Assembly: GCA_030407085.1 (NCBI GenBank) | Contig: CM059584.1 | Span: forward strand, 92,542,501 to 92,606,500 | Reading direction: 5' to 3' | Source of the DNA: Trichopria drosophilae | Lineage: Eukaryota > Arthropoda > Insecta > Hymenoptera > Diapriidae | Length of the DNA: 64,000 bases | Shown here: positions 1-11,187 of the stretch, piece after piece | Numbering within the stretch: the stretch's first letter is position 1 | How the letters are laid out: every line of letters begins with the position of its first letter | Made by a program: the position numbers and the translations under genes | Notes under the pieces: model-generated | Told to the model about the DNA's origin: nothing | What the model saw: only the letters and a program-made list of their open reading frames with translations | The model's database searches: none

Positions 1-613
1 CAAAAGAATTCACAATTCTTTGTGACTGCGTTTATTCTAAGCGAACGCTAATTATTACCGGTTACTCCACTTGTAAGGAGAAAAAAGACATTTATTAATT
101 ATTAAGAAGGGGATCTGCCTACCCGTCCTTGACAGGGACACTAGGTGCGCTGACCTTAACGCTGCTGCAAGTTTAAGCTATGCACACTCTCAACCCGCCC
201 ACGGTTATTAGCGTAGCCGGGAATTCGGGGCGCGTGCTCGAGTCGATCGACAGACAGTGCTAGACGGTCTGGCGACGACTGTCCACGATTCGGAAATTTC
301 CCCCCAATTTATACGCTGAGGTCCCGCCTCGTTACGCGACACTCACGCGCTTCTTACGCTCACGCACACACGCATGCATTGTTTAGCGCTACCGGCGAAT
401 CTGTCCGTTACAGTATATATATATACTGTATATGTAAGATCATAATGACACAGACAGTAATTAGTAAAACACTGTAAACATTAATATACATCGAATAGTC
501 TATTACAATACAAGTGCTTGAAGTAAGTGTTTTGCAACTTTTATTTATTAATACTTCGGCTGGCTTGTTGTCGGGGTCGAAGTTTAGAAAATCCTCATTT
601 TCAATATTTATAC
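1..613. other. No gene recognised; left edge of window
   Basis: I see no convincing coding region here. The stretch from about 110 to 400 is GC-richer than its surroundings and could be the end of an LTR or a promoter-like segment, but nothing identifies it. A perfect 22-bp palindrome of alternating TA flanked by TACAG and CTGTA lies at 409-430. The 118-residue minus-strand and 60-residue plus-strand open frames that run from here into the next element match no family I know. Confidence 0.4.
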
Positions 614-617
614 ATAT

Positions 618-1470
618 GGGGCGTTCCACGTCAAGTGGGCCACTTTTTTTTGAAAGTAAACATATTCTTAATTTCAGCATGTGCACTCTTCGATGACATG
701 TAAGTAAAGTGTTTTTCACCGATTGCGACTGAAAAAGTTGCAAAATAAAAAAACATTGGCACAATTTGCAATTATAAGATTTTTAGTTCTTATCTTACTG
801 AAAGTATTTGTACAGAATTGCAGTTAGAAAAAAAAATATTTTGCGAGACTAATTTTGTAGATATTTGGACGAGTTTTCTTATAAAAATATTTATTTAAAA
901 TTATACGCGTAAATAATGGCCAACAAATTTAAAAAAAAATTTATTCCAATTTTTGAAAAACTTGGACCCATTTTAAAATTCTAAAAAATTTCAAAAACAT
1001 CCTTTTTCAAGTAGAAAATAACTGGTATATTCAAAAATAGGGGCCGGATATTGTAAGTACCAAAAAAAATCGATTTTCAGCGACCTACGAAACAGAAGGC
1101 CCCTGAAATACATGTAAACTAAGGCAATCCAGGGGCCTTCTACTTTCTAAATTCAATCTTGTATATCTCCGCTAATAATTCTCGTACGGAAATGAGTTTT
1201 TTTCCATTTTCAAGATAAGTAAAACGCCTTGTATATGAAATTATCAAAATTTTAGTGATTCTTGACTGCAAGTGTGGAAAAATGAAATAATTTCGTATTC
1301 AATTTGCGGTACGATATTGACGGACCATTTCCTTTGCCGAGTTATTACTTATATTTTTTGGTTCGCTAAATACGAAAAAATAAAAAAGATGCTAGCGGAT
1401 CCCTCGACCTTGAAAGTTGATATTTCGAGTTCAAGTTAACCTTAAAAATCGTTATTTCGAGATCCAAAAG
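618..1470 (+). repeat. Left terminal inverted arm
   Basis: This arm is inverted and closely similar to 2646-3504. Good anchors are the block around 1080-1180 (CTACGAAACAGAAGGCCCCT and its continuation), which reappears reversed near 2960-3050. The arm itself contains a shorter hairpin, with AGGCCCCTG near 1097 and CAGGGGCCT near 1130. Confidence 0.85.
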
Positions 1471-1923
1471 TCTTAAGCACTATATTAAAGTCAGTACATA
1501 TTAAAATATTGTACAATTAGACGAATTAGCCATTCACTAGTATATGACGCAGTAACCTTGGCCGACACCAGGCGAGAGCATGCTCCTCACAGCCTACCTC
1601 GCGCTCTCGTTAGAGAAATGGAATATCGCGTGAATATACGGAAGCAAGCGCCAACCTATTGCAATACTTAGCGTTGCTACTTGTACGAATCTTTTGTGTT
1701 TAGGGCTGCTGTATGCGCTACATTGGTATATTGCTATTTGTTTTGACTGAGGTTATTTCATTAGGATATTTTTATTCACCTCCTTTTATATTTTGTTTCT
1801 CTTATTGAAATAATGTCGCGAAATTTTCATGATCGCTGTTGCAATCCTTTTTAAAAAATCTAATCATACTAAAAAAGTACCTTCATCTACTCTTCGAAAA
1901 CATCCAAAACGCAACTGGAATAA

Positions 1924-2775
1924 GTAAAAGATATTGCTGAAGATGCCTTGATTTGTTCCCCATGTCGTAAAGAACTGAATTCGATGAACAATGATTTGAT
2001 TCAATCTAATATAGCGTTAGATAGTTCTGCTGGTCCGTCTCAAGATTCTAAAAATCCGTCTCCTCCTCCACCGAAAAAGCAACTACTTCTGGAAGACTTC
2101 ACCCACGATGAAGATTACATTGATGATGCTGACGATACGGAATCATTTAATGAGGAACTCACTGGAATTGTACCCTGCCGACATGATTGCGAAATCTTAC
2201 AAAAACTGCTGGTCAAATTTGCGTACCCTGAAGCAACATCCGTTGAAAGATTCCAGATATTAACACTAGCGCCTGATTCTTGGAGTATTAGAAGAACAGC
2301 AGATATTTTCAGTTGTTTTCGTAGACTTGTAAAAAGTGCAAAAGAAAAATTGAATACCCATGGCACTAACACGATTCTAATGAAACCAGATTTTAAACAA
2401 GGAAAGTCACTATCTCACGACGTAAAAAATGTTGTTATATCTGTTTATGAGAGTGATGAGAATAGTCGAATTTTACCTGGTAAAAAAGACTGGATATCCG
2501 TAAAACAAATCGATGGAACCAAAAAGCAAATGCAGAAGCGATTGGTTATGTGTAATTTGAAGGAGCTTTACGAAAATCTTAAAACTTTTAACCCTCATCT
2601 AAAAATAGGATTTTCAATATTTTGTTCTCTTAGACCAAAAAACGATTTTTTGGATCTCGAAATAGCGATTTTTAAGGTCAACTTGAACTTGACATATCAC
2701 CTTTCAACGTTGAGGGTTCCGTCAGCATCATCTTTTTTATTTTTTCGTATTCAGCGAACCAAAGAACATAAGTAA
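1924..2775 (+). pseudogene. Truncated transposon-encoded protein, arthropod repeat family
   Basis: The frame is open from 1924, just after a TAA, so an upstream exon is likely; no good ATG begins it. The product has a CxxC near its start, an acidic and proline-rich segment (residues about 30-75), then a conserved block with the pattern GKKDxxSV, QKRLxxCNLKELY and KIGFSxFxxLRPK. I recognise this block from repeat-encoded arthropod proteins, where a Cys/His-rich region and further domains normally follow. Here the frame leaves the family right after LRPK at about 2643 and continues for roughly 44 codons inside the right inverted arm. The catalytic part is therefore missing. It could be a Sola-type transposase remnant; the exact superfamily is uncertain. 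Confidence 0.55.
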
Positions 2776-3504
2776 TAACTCTGCAAAGGCAATGGTACAT
2801 CAATATCGTCCCGCTAATTGAATATGAAATTATTTCATTTTTCCACACTTGCAGTCAAGAATTACTAAAATTTTGATAATTTCATATACAAGGCGTTTTA
2901 ATTATCTTGGAAATGAAAACAAAAATCATTTCCGTACGATAATTATTAGCGGAGATATACAAGATTGAATTTAGAAAGTAGAAGGCCCCTGGATTGCCTT
3001 AGTTTACATGTATTTCAGGGGCCTTCTGTTTCGTAGGTCGCTGAAAATCGATTTTTTTTGGTACTTACAATATCCGGCCCCTATTTTTGAATATACCAGT
3101 TATTTTCTACTTGAAAAAGGATGTTTTTGACATTTTTTTAGAATTTTAAAATGGGTCCAAGTTTTTCAAAAATTGGAATAAAATTTTTTTTAAATTTTTT
3201 GGCCATTATTTATGCGTATAATTTTAAATAAATATTTTTATAAGAAAGCTCGTCCAAATATCTACAAAATTAGTCTCGCAAAATATTTTTTTTTCTCACT
3301 GCAATTCTGTACAAATACTTTCAGTAAGATAAGAACAAAAAATCTTATGATTGCAAATTGTGCCAATGTTCTTTTATTTTGCAACTTTTTCAGTCGCAAT
3401 CGGTGAAAAACGCTATACTTACATGTCATTGAAGAGTGCACATGCTGAAATTAAGAATTTTTTTACTTTCAAAAAAAAGTGGCCCACTTGACATGGAACG
3501 CCCC
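2646..3504 (-). repeat. Right terminal inverted arm
   Basis: Reverse complement of 618-1470, with small indels and scattered substitutions, so the arms are old enough to have diverged slightly. It ends at TGGAACGCCCC, directly before the ATAT duplication. Confidence 0.85.
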
Positions 3505-3508
3505 ATAT

Positions 3509-3699
3509 AAGAAACACTATATTGTTGTAGCATATCTATCGAAGCCACTTGGACCTAAATATTATTGGACCCCCAAATATCAATATAATTTTATAATATA
3601 ACTGAAAGCTGTTAGTAAACAAACGAGTATTAAGGAATAGCCGACTCTCTACTGGGTCGAAGTTTCTGAGCGAGCGAAGCGAGCGAGGCACCGCGCCAA
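3509..3699. other. Spacer without recognised features
   Basis: Short AT-rich spacer between the Sola-like element and satellite A. It contains a small purine-rich stretch of GAGCGAGC-type repeats at about 3670-3690. No gene is seen. Confidence 0.4.
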
Positions 3700-3970
3700 C
3701 ACTAGATAATAATTATGCCAGTGAGTAATATTGTCGATTTTACAAAAATCGGATTGCAGGATGTTCTCGTTGGAGGGGGACAAATGTCGACATACCGCTA
3801 AAAATTAGAAACAACTGTTAATAAAAGTTGCAATTTTAGGTCGGCCACTCGTTTTATTTTTCGAATAGTTAATAATGATGCCAGTGAGTAATATTGTCGA
3901 AAAAAAAATCGCACCACAGGAAGGCATACAATTTTAGGTAGGCCACTCGTTTTATTTTTTGAATAGTTAA
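3700..3970 (+). repeat. Satellite A, left part (interrupted)
   Basis: About one full and one shortened unit of a tandem repeat whose period is near 162-168 bp. Each unit starts ATGATGCC-ATGAGTAATATTGTCGA and ends with GGCCACTCGTTTTATTTTTC-GAATAGTTAA. The unit starting at 3871 has lost its middle. The array stops at the GTTAA duplication (3966-3970) of the BEL/Pao insertion and resumes on the other side at 10694. Confidence 0.8.
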
Positions 3971-4361
3971 TGGTTGCGTCTGAATTGGCTTTATCTGATA
4001 ATCACGTGATCGACGAAATTTGCGTGCGCACCGATTTCAACATGATACGTGGCTTTGATAAGAAACGGAGACAGTTCGGCAAGATCACGCGCTCGGTGAA
4101 CTGCACTCGCGAATTGGGAAAATTACTCCGAAACGCTCTCGCTGTATTCTTAAGTCTTAATATACAGTTTTCTTTGCAAAATCACCGTGAGTACTTTCTT
4201 TGATTTGCCTTAATAAATAATCCAGTATTTCCTAAAGCTCCGATATACGGTCGAGGTTTCGATCGGCGTTCGTGCGGTACGGCGAATCGAACCACATCGA
4301 GTTTTTTTTATGCAATTTAAAAATACGATTTCTTGGTTTAAAGTGTTCGTACCTGTTTCTA
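3971..4361 (+). repeat. 5' LTR of BEL/Pao copy 1
   Basis: Begins TGGTTGCGTCTG and ends CCTGTTTCTA, directly after the GTTAA duplication. It carries an AATAAA signal (in CTTAATAAATAATCC, about 4211). It is about 97 percent like the 3' LTR by eye. Confidence 0.93.
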
Positions 4362-4380
4362 TGGTCCTTCAAGCCGGATG
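4362..4380 (+). promoter_or_regulatory. Putative primer-binding site of BEL/Pao copy 1
   Basis: TGGTCCTTCAAGCCGG begins directly after the LTR end, where the tRNA primer-binding site of an LTR element is expected. The cognate tRNA was not determined. The leader between here and the gag start at 5086 holds no other gene. Confidence 0.5.
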
Positions 4381-5085
4381 CTGCGCCCTGCAAATCGATA
4401 ATGTCATCATAAAAAATTTTGCTGCCGTCGAACATCGGATCGCCATTTTGGATATTTCCAATCGCGTCTGCGCACACGTTGTCGTCCGACTTTCAATTTG
4501 GAATCATGAATGTTTCCCTGTCAGCGTTCAGTGTAGTGCTTTTTAGTGACGCATAATTTGGATGGAAACTGCACCGGTTAGTGTTGCTGTTTTTTTTTCT
4601 GCATACATTGCAGAAATCGCAAAAAAAAAACATATTAGTGCACAAACTTTCGTTGTACGATTTTGTGCGACCGTACCTCGTGCAGCTAGTACGCACGCAT
4701 CGTAGTGCGGTTCACGTGACGTCATCGGGTCTCACGCGCTTCATTGGACATTTCATATTCGCGTGCAAAGTTTGGAACCGCGTCCCTCTCAGGCATCGAG
4801 TGTATCACGCCGCGTGAATTAATTGCCACGTGTCTGCTACTTTTGATGCGCTCACGCGTTGTAGCTTCGTTTGGCCGTATGTCACTCTGTGCTTTTGTGA
4901 GTTGCCGTGCACACCTTTGATAAACGTGCGCGCCTGTATAAAAGGTGACGGAGCTATTCTCCATTTGTTGAGACATTCGCTGTGCACTTTCATTTTTACG
5001 TGTGCCTTCTAGTGCAGTTTAGTGCACTCTTGATTTTGAGGACACTTATACACTAATTCAAGTGACATAATTCAAGTTTGACAAC

Positions 5086-6045
5086 ATGTCGGGAAAGACC
5101 AGATCTAGAGGAACTGTTTCGGATTGTATGCTTGTCCAATTGTCTCACTTTGAGTCACTGAGCCGAATGCTTGCCCATGTACGGTATTTGCAGCCTGATA
5201 CGGTCAATGCACCATTTATGGCAGGATATTAAGAAGCAGCATTTTACAATTCTGACGGAAACTTCTCCAGATACTCGGGCTACCTTGGACTATTTCGCCC
5301 AGGACGAGTTTGGAACGCAAGAAGAATTTTTTTCGGAAATCATGGATTTACTGGCATCGGCTCAAGCAATGTTGCCTTCGCCTTCTAGAAGTGCACCGCC
5401 GACCAACGAAGTGATTGTGCGCCCAACGACTGCTTTCCAGGTACTGCCCAGGATTAATTTGCCAACATTCTCTGGTGACGTCGCATCATGGGAGAATTTT
5501 AGGAACTTGTTCCAGAGCATCATCGTCGACGATCCAGCCTTAAGTAATGTACAACGTTTACATTATCTTAAAACGAGTGTAACGGGCGAAGTTCTTAATT
5601 TAATTAGAGATATTCCGACACCTTCGCGGAGGCTTGGAAAATGATTAGAGATCGTTATTCAAATGACCATGTGCTAATTTTTTCCTTAATCTCAAAGCTG
5701 TTAAATATTAGTCCAATATCGTCAAACAAACCGGGTTTATTGCGCACTATGGTTGATCAGACTCGTTCAATATTAGCGTCGTTAAAAAGATTGAGACAGC
5801 CTGTTGAACAGTGGGACAATTTACTGGTTGTTCTTACGGTCTTAAAATTAGATCACACAACGCGACGGGAGTGGGAAAATACAGCTGTGACTTTAGAGGT
5901 ATTTCCAAAATTTGACGCATTGGAAAAGTTTTTAATTCATCGGTCACAATCTTTAAGCATTTCAGAGCTTAAAACTCCTACATTTAATTCATCTTCCAAG
6001 CCCTCTACTGCCGCCAACTTGCATTATTTGTCAAGCTCTTCATAA
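5086..6045 (+). pseudogene. gag of BEL/Pao copy 1, frameshifted
   Basis: The likely start is ATG at 5086 (MSGKTRSRG). The first frame stops after about 48 codons; the homologous reading continues in another frame from about 5171. That part contains the BEL gag core with LPRINLPTFSGD and VQRLHYLKTSVTGE (about 5440-5600), which belongs to the DUF1759-type capsid region. A further change leads to 5641-6045, which covers the rest of the capsid-like region. Gag proteins of this group form the particle and bind the RNA through the zinc knuckle that follows at about 6117. The breaks make this copy unlikely to yield an intact protein. Confidence 0.85.
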
Positions 6046-6049
6046 CGTA

Positions 6050-6883
6050 AGTCAATGTTCTACTTTTAAAGAATTATCGGTTGAGGAAAGATTAAAAACG
6101 GTTCGCAGCCGTCGGCTTTGTTATAACTGTTTGCGCAGTGGACATTTTCCGATGCAGTGCAAGCAAAAAAATAACTATCAGAGTTGTCGCAAAAAGCATC
6201 ATTCACTTTTGCATGATGCATTAGTGCAATCGGCACCATTGCGCGATACTCCCGTGCGATTAAACCCCACTGTGGAAAATCTACCTCCCACTTCCCCCAC
6301 CGTACTGTCCTCGCATTGTACGACACCGGTTAATGATCTTCCAAAAAATGAAGTATTATTGGCTACTGCCTACGTGAAGGTGTCCACTTCGCAAGGTCAT
6401 TCTATATTTTTACGCACATTGCTCGATCAGGGCTCGCAATGCTTTTTTATCACACAAGCCGCCGCCCAAATATTACGCGTAGAACATCATTTGTATTCGG
6501 CTATTGTGGCAGGTATTGGTGAGCAACCTTCGAGCGTCGTACGTCAGAGAACACGTATAAGGGTCGAGTCATAATATTCGGAAGACGAATTTATTCATGT
6601 CGTCGCATTAATTGTTAAAAAATTAACAGCATACGTTCCTCGTCCGCGGGTTGCCATATCGTTATTGTCCCATTTACAAGGACTTCAACTCGCAGATACC
6701 AAATTTGCGTCTAAGGAGCCGATTATGTTGATTCTTGGCGCAGATGTGTATGGCGCATTGTTGCGCGATGGATTACGTACGATGGAAAATTCTCTGACGG
6801 CTCAAGCGAGTATATTCGGGTGGTTATTGTCGGGTCCGCTGCTCGCACCTAACACTGTAAATAAAGTCATGTCATGGATGTAA
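6050..6883 (+). pseudogene. Zinc knuckle and aspartic protease region, BEL/Pao copy 1
   Basis: A Cys/His knuckle (CYNCLRSGHFPMQC) spans about 6117-6160. It is followed by a proline-rich linker and a retropepsin-like protease with the BEL signature LLDQGSQ near 6420. The frame stops at 6574 and resumes from about 6580 to 6883, including the conserved ILGADVYG and GWLLSGP stretch between protease and RT. In intact relatives this is one polyprotein with gag and RT, so the stops are damage. Confidence 0.85.
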
Positions 6884-8339
6884 CCTCTAATTCTGATCTG
6901 AATTTAGCGCTCCAAAAGTTTTGGACAGTTGAGGAACTACCCAAAGTCCAATGTAAAAGTTTCGAAGATCGCGAGTGCGAAAAATTATTTAAAAATACAA
7001 CGACACGGGATGCAGCTGGTCGGTATTGTGTACGGCTTCCTTTTAAGCAAGCTTCGCCATTGGATTTGGGCAATTCGTCAACTATTGCGTTAAAAGCGTA
7101 CGAACGTTTAGAACGTCGATTGTCGCGCGATTCCCATTTAGAGCACGAATACCACGATTTCCTCCGCACCTACTTGACTATGGGTCATATAATACCATAT
7201 TCCGCTAATGAAGTGGAACCGTGTTGTTATATACCACATCATCCCGTACTAAAAGAGAGTTCCACTTCAACTAAAGTGAGAGTCGCTTTTAACGCTTCCT
7301 GTCCCACATCGAACGGTGTTTCCTTGAATGAACATTTGTTCGTAGGGCCCACTCTCCATGAGGAATTACCTTCTATTTTATTGCGATGGCGCTGTCATAG
7401 GTATGTGTACACAACAGATGTTGCCAAAATGTTCAGGCAAATTCGTGAAAATTTTGATGACACTCGCTATCAACTAATATATTGGCGTCCTTCCAAGGAC
7501 AGCGATATTCAAACATTTCGCTTAATGACCGTTACCTACGGAACCGCACCGGCTCCCTACTTATCATTAAGGGTGTTGCAACAATTGATGGAGGACGAGA
7601 GTCCTAGATTCCCACACGCGGTAGAGGCTCTGAAGCGCAATATTTACGTAGACGATGCTCTTTTCGGCGCGTCTTCGTTAAACGATGGTCTTCATTTGCG
7701 AGAAGAAGTGATTGAATTGATGCAAGCTGGTTGTCTACCATTGCGAAAATGGTCTGCTAATTCGCCAGAATTGCTATCAGGTCTGCCCTCATCACATTGT
7801 GAAGCTGTAAACTCAAAGACGTTGCAGGCTGACCTTCAATTACGTATATTAGGGTTGTCGTGGTCTCCTGTGCTCTCCCTGTGCAAGCCGATGTTCCACT
7901 CAATCCGACGAAACGATCGGTATTATCTTACATCGCGAAGCTTTATGACCCCTTGGGTTTAGTCTCTCACATAGTCATCGTGGCCAAAGTGATCATGCAA
8001 AAGATGTGGTTATTAGGTTTAGAATGGGACACTCCACTCCCATTCGCGATTGCGCAATTATGGAATGACTTTTGTGCTGACCTTCCCGATCTTTCAAGCA
8101 TTTCGATCCCTCGTTGGCTGGGAATGTCCCCCTCCAGTTCGCTGCAGCTTCATGGGTTCTGCGATGCCTCGCAACATGCATACGCGGGCGTTGTCTATAT
8201 ACGGGCCGTGCAAGAATCGTCGATATCTGTGCAGCTGTTGACCTCGAAGACACGCGTAGCTCCGACTTCTACAGGTCATCTTTCGATTCCTCGCTTGGAA
8301 CTATGTGCGGCGGAATTGCTATCTAGATTGATAACGTGA
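6874..8339 (+). pseudogene. Reverse transcriptase and RNase H start, BEL/Pao copy 1
   Basis: 6874-7962 encodes RT. The palm motif TTDVAKMFRQI lies at about 7410-7445 and the catalytic YVDD at about 7645. The VRVAFNAS and LPLRKWSAN blocks are typical of BEL/Pao. A frameshift near 7860-7960 moves the reading to 7860-8339, which holds LYDPLGL, PRWLG and the RNase H start with HGFCDASQHAYAGVVY. The two frames overlap by about 100 bp, so a single small indel explains the break. Confidence 0.92.
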
Positions 8340-10152
8340 GTCGCTGCTTTATTAGCTGTTAAAGTTGAACAAGTGCACGCGTGGTCGGATTCATCGGTAA
8401 CACTGCACTAGATCGCAGGTTGCCCATCCAAATGGAAGGTGTTCGTTGCCAATCGCACGGCTGCTATTCAGTCTTCTGAACCCCAAATAATCTGGCGCCA
8501 TGTCAGATCACATGATAATCCCGCAGATTTGGCCTCTCGTGGCTGTACGGTCACTGAACTCGCGGATAGTTCACTTTGGTGGGGTGGACCAGAGCGGTTG
8601 AGCCGTCCTGAGTCAGAGTGGCCAGAATTTCTTCCTATCTGGGATTCTAAGGTTGATCTAGAAGAGCGGGTTATACAGAGTCATTTGGCCTCGGTGGAGA
8701 AATGGAATTTGGCAACGAAATTTTCTGACTGGGGAAAATTGCTGCGAGTGACTTCACTTCTATTTAAATGGCGGGGTCGTGCTCCGAAAGAGGAAGACGC
8801 CTGTCTATTTGAGTCTCGTTTTATTTCTCAAGCGCGCTTATTTTGGTGTCGTTATGTCCAAAATCCGGTTTTTGCAGCTGAGGTTCGGGCTTTACGACAT
8901 CATGAGAAACTGTCTAAAGGAAGTCGTACAGCGCTACTCGATCCGTATCTTAGCGACGATGGTGTCGTGTGCGTAGGTGGACGTTTGCATCAAGCACAGA
9001 ACGCCGACTCTTTTAAACACCCGATTATTTTGGCTGATCACTTCGTCACCCAATTGATTATACGACATATGCACTTGCGTACGCTACATGGCGGTACGTT
9101 ATTGACTCTTCGTCTGTTGAGAGAGCAATATTGGGTCAATCGTGCCAGTCCATTGGTCCAGAATTGTATCAGGCAATGCGTATCCTGTATGCCTCAACGA
9201 GCACAACTTTCCTGCCAAAAAATGGCTCCATTACCGTCGGCTAGAGAGTTACACTATCACAGCTCCTCCATGCACCAGCGTGGGAGTTGACTATGCCGGC
9301 CCGTTTTTTGTCCGCAAGTTTTCCGGCAGAGGGCAGCATGCTCATAAGACGTGGATTGCGCTCTCTGTTTGTCTTCGTACCAAAGCAGTTCACATTGAGT
9401 TAGTAATGGATTGTACCGCTGCTGCATTCATTGCCGCATTTAAGCGCTTTTGCTCTCGTCGTGGCACTCCTTCCATTATGTTCAGTGATAATGGCAAGAA
9501 CTTCAGAGGAGCAGAGAGTGAAATTCGAAAGACCATTCAATCGGTCTTAAATGATCCGACTGTTGGCGCAATCTTGCGTTATATCCCTCCTAACTCACCA
9601 CATTTTGGAGGTATCTGGGAGTCCGGGATAAAATCGATGAAACATCATCTCTATCGAGTCGTATCGAACCACACTCTCACAGTTGAGGAGTTTACTACCC
9701 TCCTTTGTCAGATTGAGGCGTGTCTCCACTCCCGACCTTTGACTCCGCTCACTGAGGATTTGGATGATGTTTCCGCCCTAACCACGGGTCATTTTTTAAT
9801 TGGCAGACCTTTGACGGCCTATCCTGAGCCCTCTCTTTTAGACACCCTAGAAAGTAATTTGACCCGTTGACAATTAGTGCGCCGGATGCGTCATAGGTTT
9901 TGGCGTGCTTGGCAGAAAGATTATTTAGTTACTTTACAAAAGCGTAATAAATGGCGTAACGTTCAACCTAATCTAAAGATAGGCGATTTAGTCTTAGTAC
10001 ATAGCGAAGCGCCACCGGCTCAATGGCCGTTAGGTCGCATTATTGAGTGTTTTACGGGTAGCGATGGTTTAGTTCGGGTTTGTCGCGTTAAATTAGCCTC
10101 AAACGAACTTATGCGTTCGGTACATAAATTATGTCGGTTACCTCTGAACTAA
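8340..10152 (+). pseudogene. RNase H end and integrase, BEL/Pao copy 1
   Basis: After a stop at 8339 the RNase H tail continues; the tryptophan expected in its SVTLHWI motif is a TAG near 8410. 8439-9290 includes the HDNPADLASRG block and the integrase zinc-binding part (HLRTLHGG, CVSC). A frameshift at about 9250 leads to the DDE core at 9270-9870, with D in VDYAGP, D in SDNGKNF and E in WESGIKSMKHH. A TGA at 9868 is followed by the integrase C-terminal part (9877-10152, KIGDLVLV). All three catalytic residues are still encoded. Confidence 0.92.
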
Positions 10153-10305
10153 TGTTTTTTGGATTATATATTTATGTTGGTTTTTGTTTCTACAATCAGC
10201 CCCTGATTATTTATGGCATGCGGTTCCTGCACTGTTGTTATTAATTTTCGTTGAGGTGTGATATAGCGAATTTTCGTTACCTTACCTGTAACGAGGCATG
10301 CGGTA

Positions 10306-10693
10306 TGGTTGCGTCTGAATTGGCTTCCTGATAATCACGTGATCGACGAAATTTGCGCGCGCACCGATTTCAACATGATACGTGGCTTTGATAAGAAAAG
10401 GAGACAGTTCGGCAAGATCACACGCACGGTGAACTGCACTCGCGAATTGGGAAAATTACTCCGAGACGCTCTCGCTGTATTCTAAGTCTTAATATACAGT
10501 TTTCTTTGCAAAATCACCGTGAGTGCTTTATTTGATTTGCCTTAATAAATAATCCAGTATTTCCTAAAGCTCCGATATACGGTCGAGGTTTCGATCGGCG
10601 TTCGTGCGGTACGGCGAATCGAACCACATCGAGTTATTTTTATGCAATTTAAAAATACGATTTCTTGGTTTAAAGTGTTCGTACCTGTTTCTA
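10306..10693 (+). repeat. 3' LTR of BEL/Pao copy 1
   Basis: Direct repeat of 3971-4361 with small indels (for example CTTCCTG here against CTTTATCTG). A purine-rich AACGAGGCATGCGGTA stretch precedes it and is the expected position of the polypurine tract. It is followed by the GTTAA duplication. Confidence 0.93.
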
Positions 10694-11187
10694 GTTAATA
10701 ATGATGCCCATGGGTAATATTGTCGGTTGTTAAAAAAATCGGATGAGAGGAAGGCACCGCTGGAAGCGGAAAAAAAGTCGAAAACCGCTAAAAATTACAA
10801 ACAGCGGTTAATACAAGTTGCAATTTTAGCTAGGCCATTCGTTTTATTTTTCGAATAGATAATAATGATGCCAATGAGTAATATTGTCGATATTGACAAA
10901 AAAAATGAGACGACAGGAAAGCCTCGTTTGAGGGGGACAAATGTCGAAAACCGGTGAAAATCACAAACAGCGCTTAATAAAAGTTGCAATTCTAGGTAGG
11001 TCACTCGTTTTATTTTTCGAATAGTTCATAATGATGCCCATGAGTAATATTGTCGATTTTTTAAAAAATCGGATGACAGGAAGGCATCGCTGGAAGGAGA
11101 AAATATGTCGAACACCGTTAAAAATTACAAACTACGGTTAATGAAAGTTGCAATTTTAGGTAGGCTACTCACTTTATGTTAAACAAA
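10694..11187 (+). repeat. Satellite A, right part
   Basis: Three further units starting near 10699, 10861 and 11029, with the same ATGATGCC start and the GAATAG end as in 3700-3970. Each unit carries a short hairpin of the type GATTTTTTAAAAAATC. The last unit runs directly into satellite B. Confidence 0.8.

Larger units (their letters stand above)
618..3504 (+). mobile_element. DNA transposon with ~855-bp inverted arms, Sola-like
   Basis: The ends are an extended inverted repeat: GGGGCGTTCCA at 618 is mirrored by TGGAACGCCCC ending at 3504, and the match continues inward for about 855 bp per arm. A 4-bp direct repeat ATAT flanks the element at 614-617 and 3505-3508. A 4-bp duplication with long inverted repeats fits the Sola superfamily; that assignment is from family knowledge and is tentative. 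The centre, about 1.17 kb, holds one truncated gene. The coding frame runs into the right arm, so this copy looks like an internally deleted, non-autonomous derivative. The tip also contains a GTGGGCCAC motif like that of the pogo element at 28791, which may be chance. Confidence 0.75.
3971..10693 (+). mobile_element. BEL/Pao LTR retrotransposon, complete with two LTRs, copy 1
   Basis: Two direct LTRs (3971-4361 and 10306-10693) are flanked by the 5-bp duplication GTTAA (3966-3970 and 10694-10698). The internal part encodes, in order, gag with a zinc knuckle, an aspartic protease of the BEL type (LLDQGSQ), reverse transcriptase with YVDD, RNase H and a DDE integrase. This order and the integrase motifs are diagnostic of BEL/Pao. 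The LTRs differ at about a dozen positions plus small indels, so the copy is not recent. The coding region is broken by several frameshifts and stops. It sits inside satellite A. Confidence 0.95.

Noticed and set aside
1..400. An LTR end at the left edge
   Set aside because: It has a compatible GC content, but no matching second copy or primer site is visible within the window.
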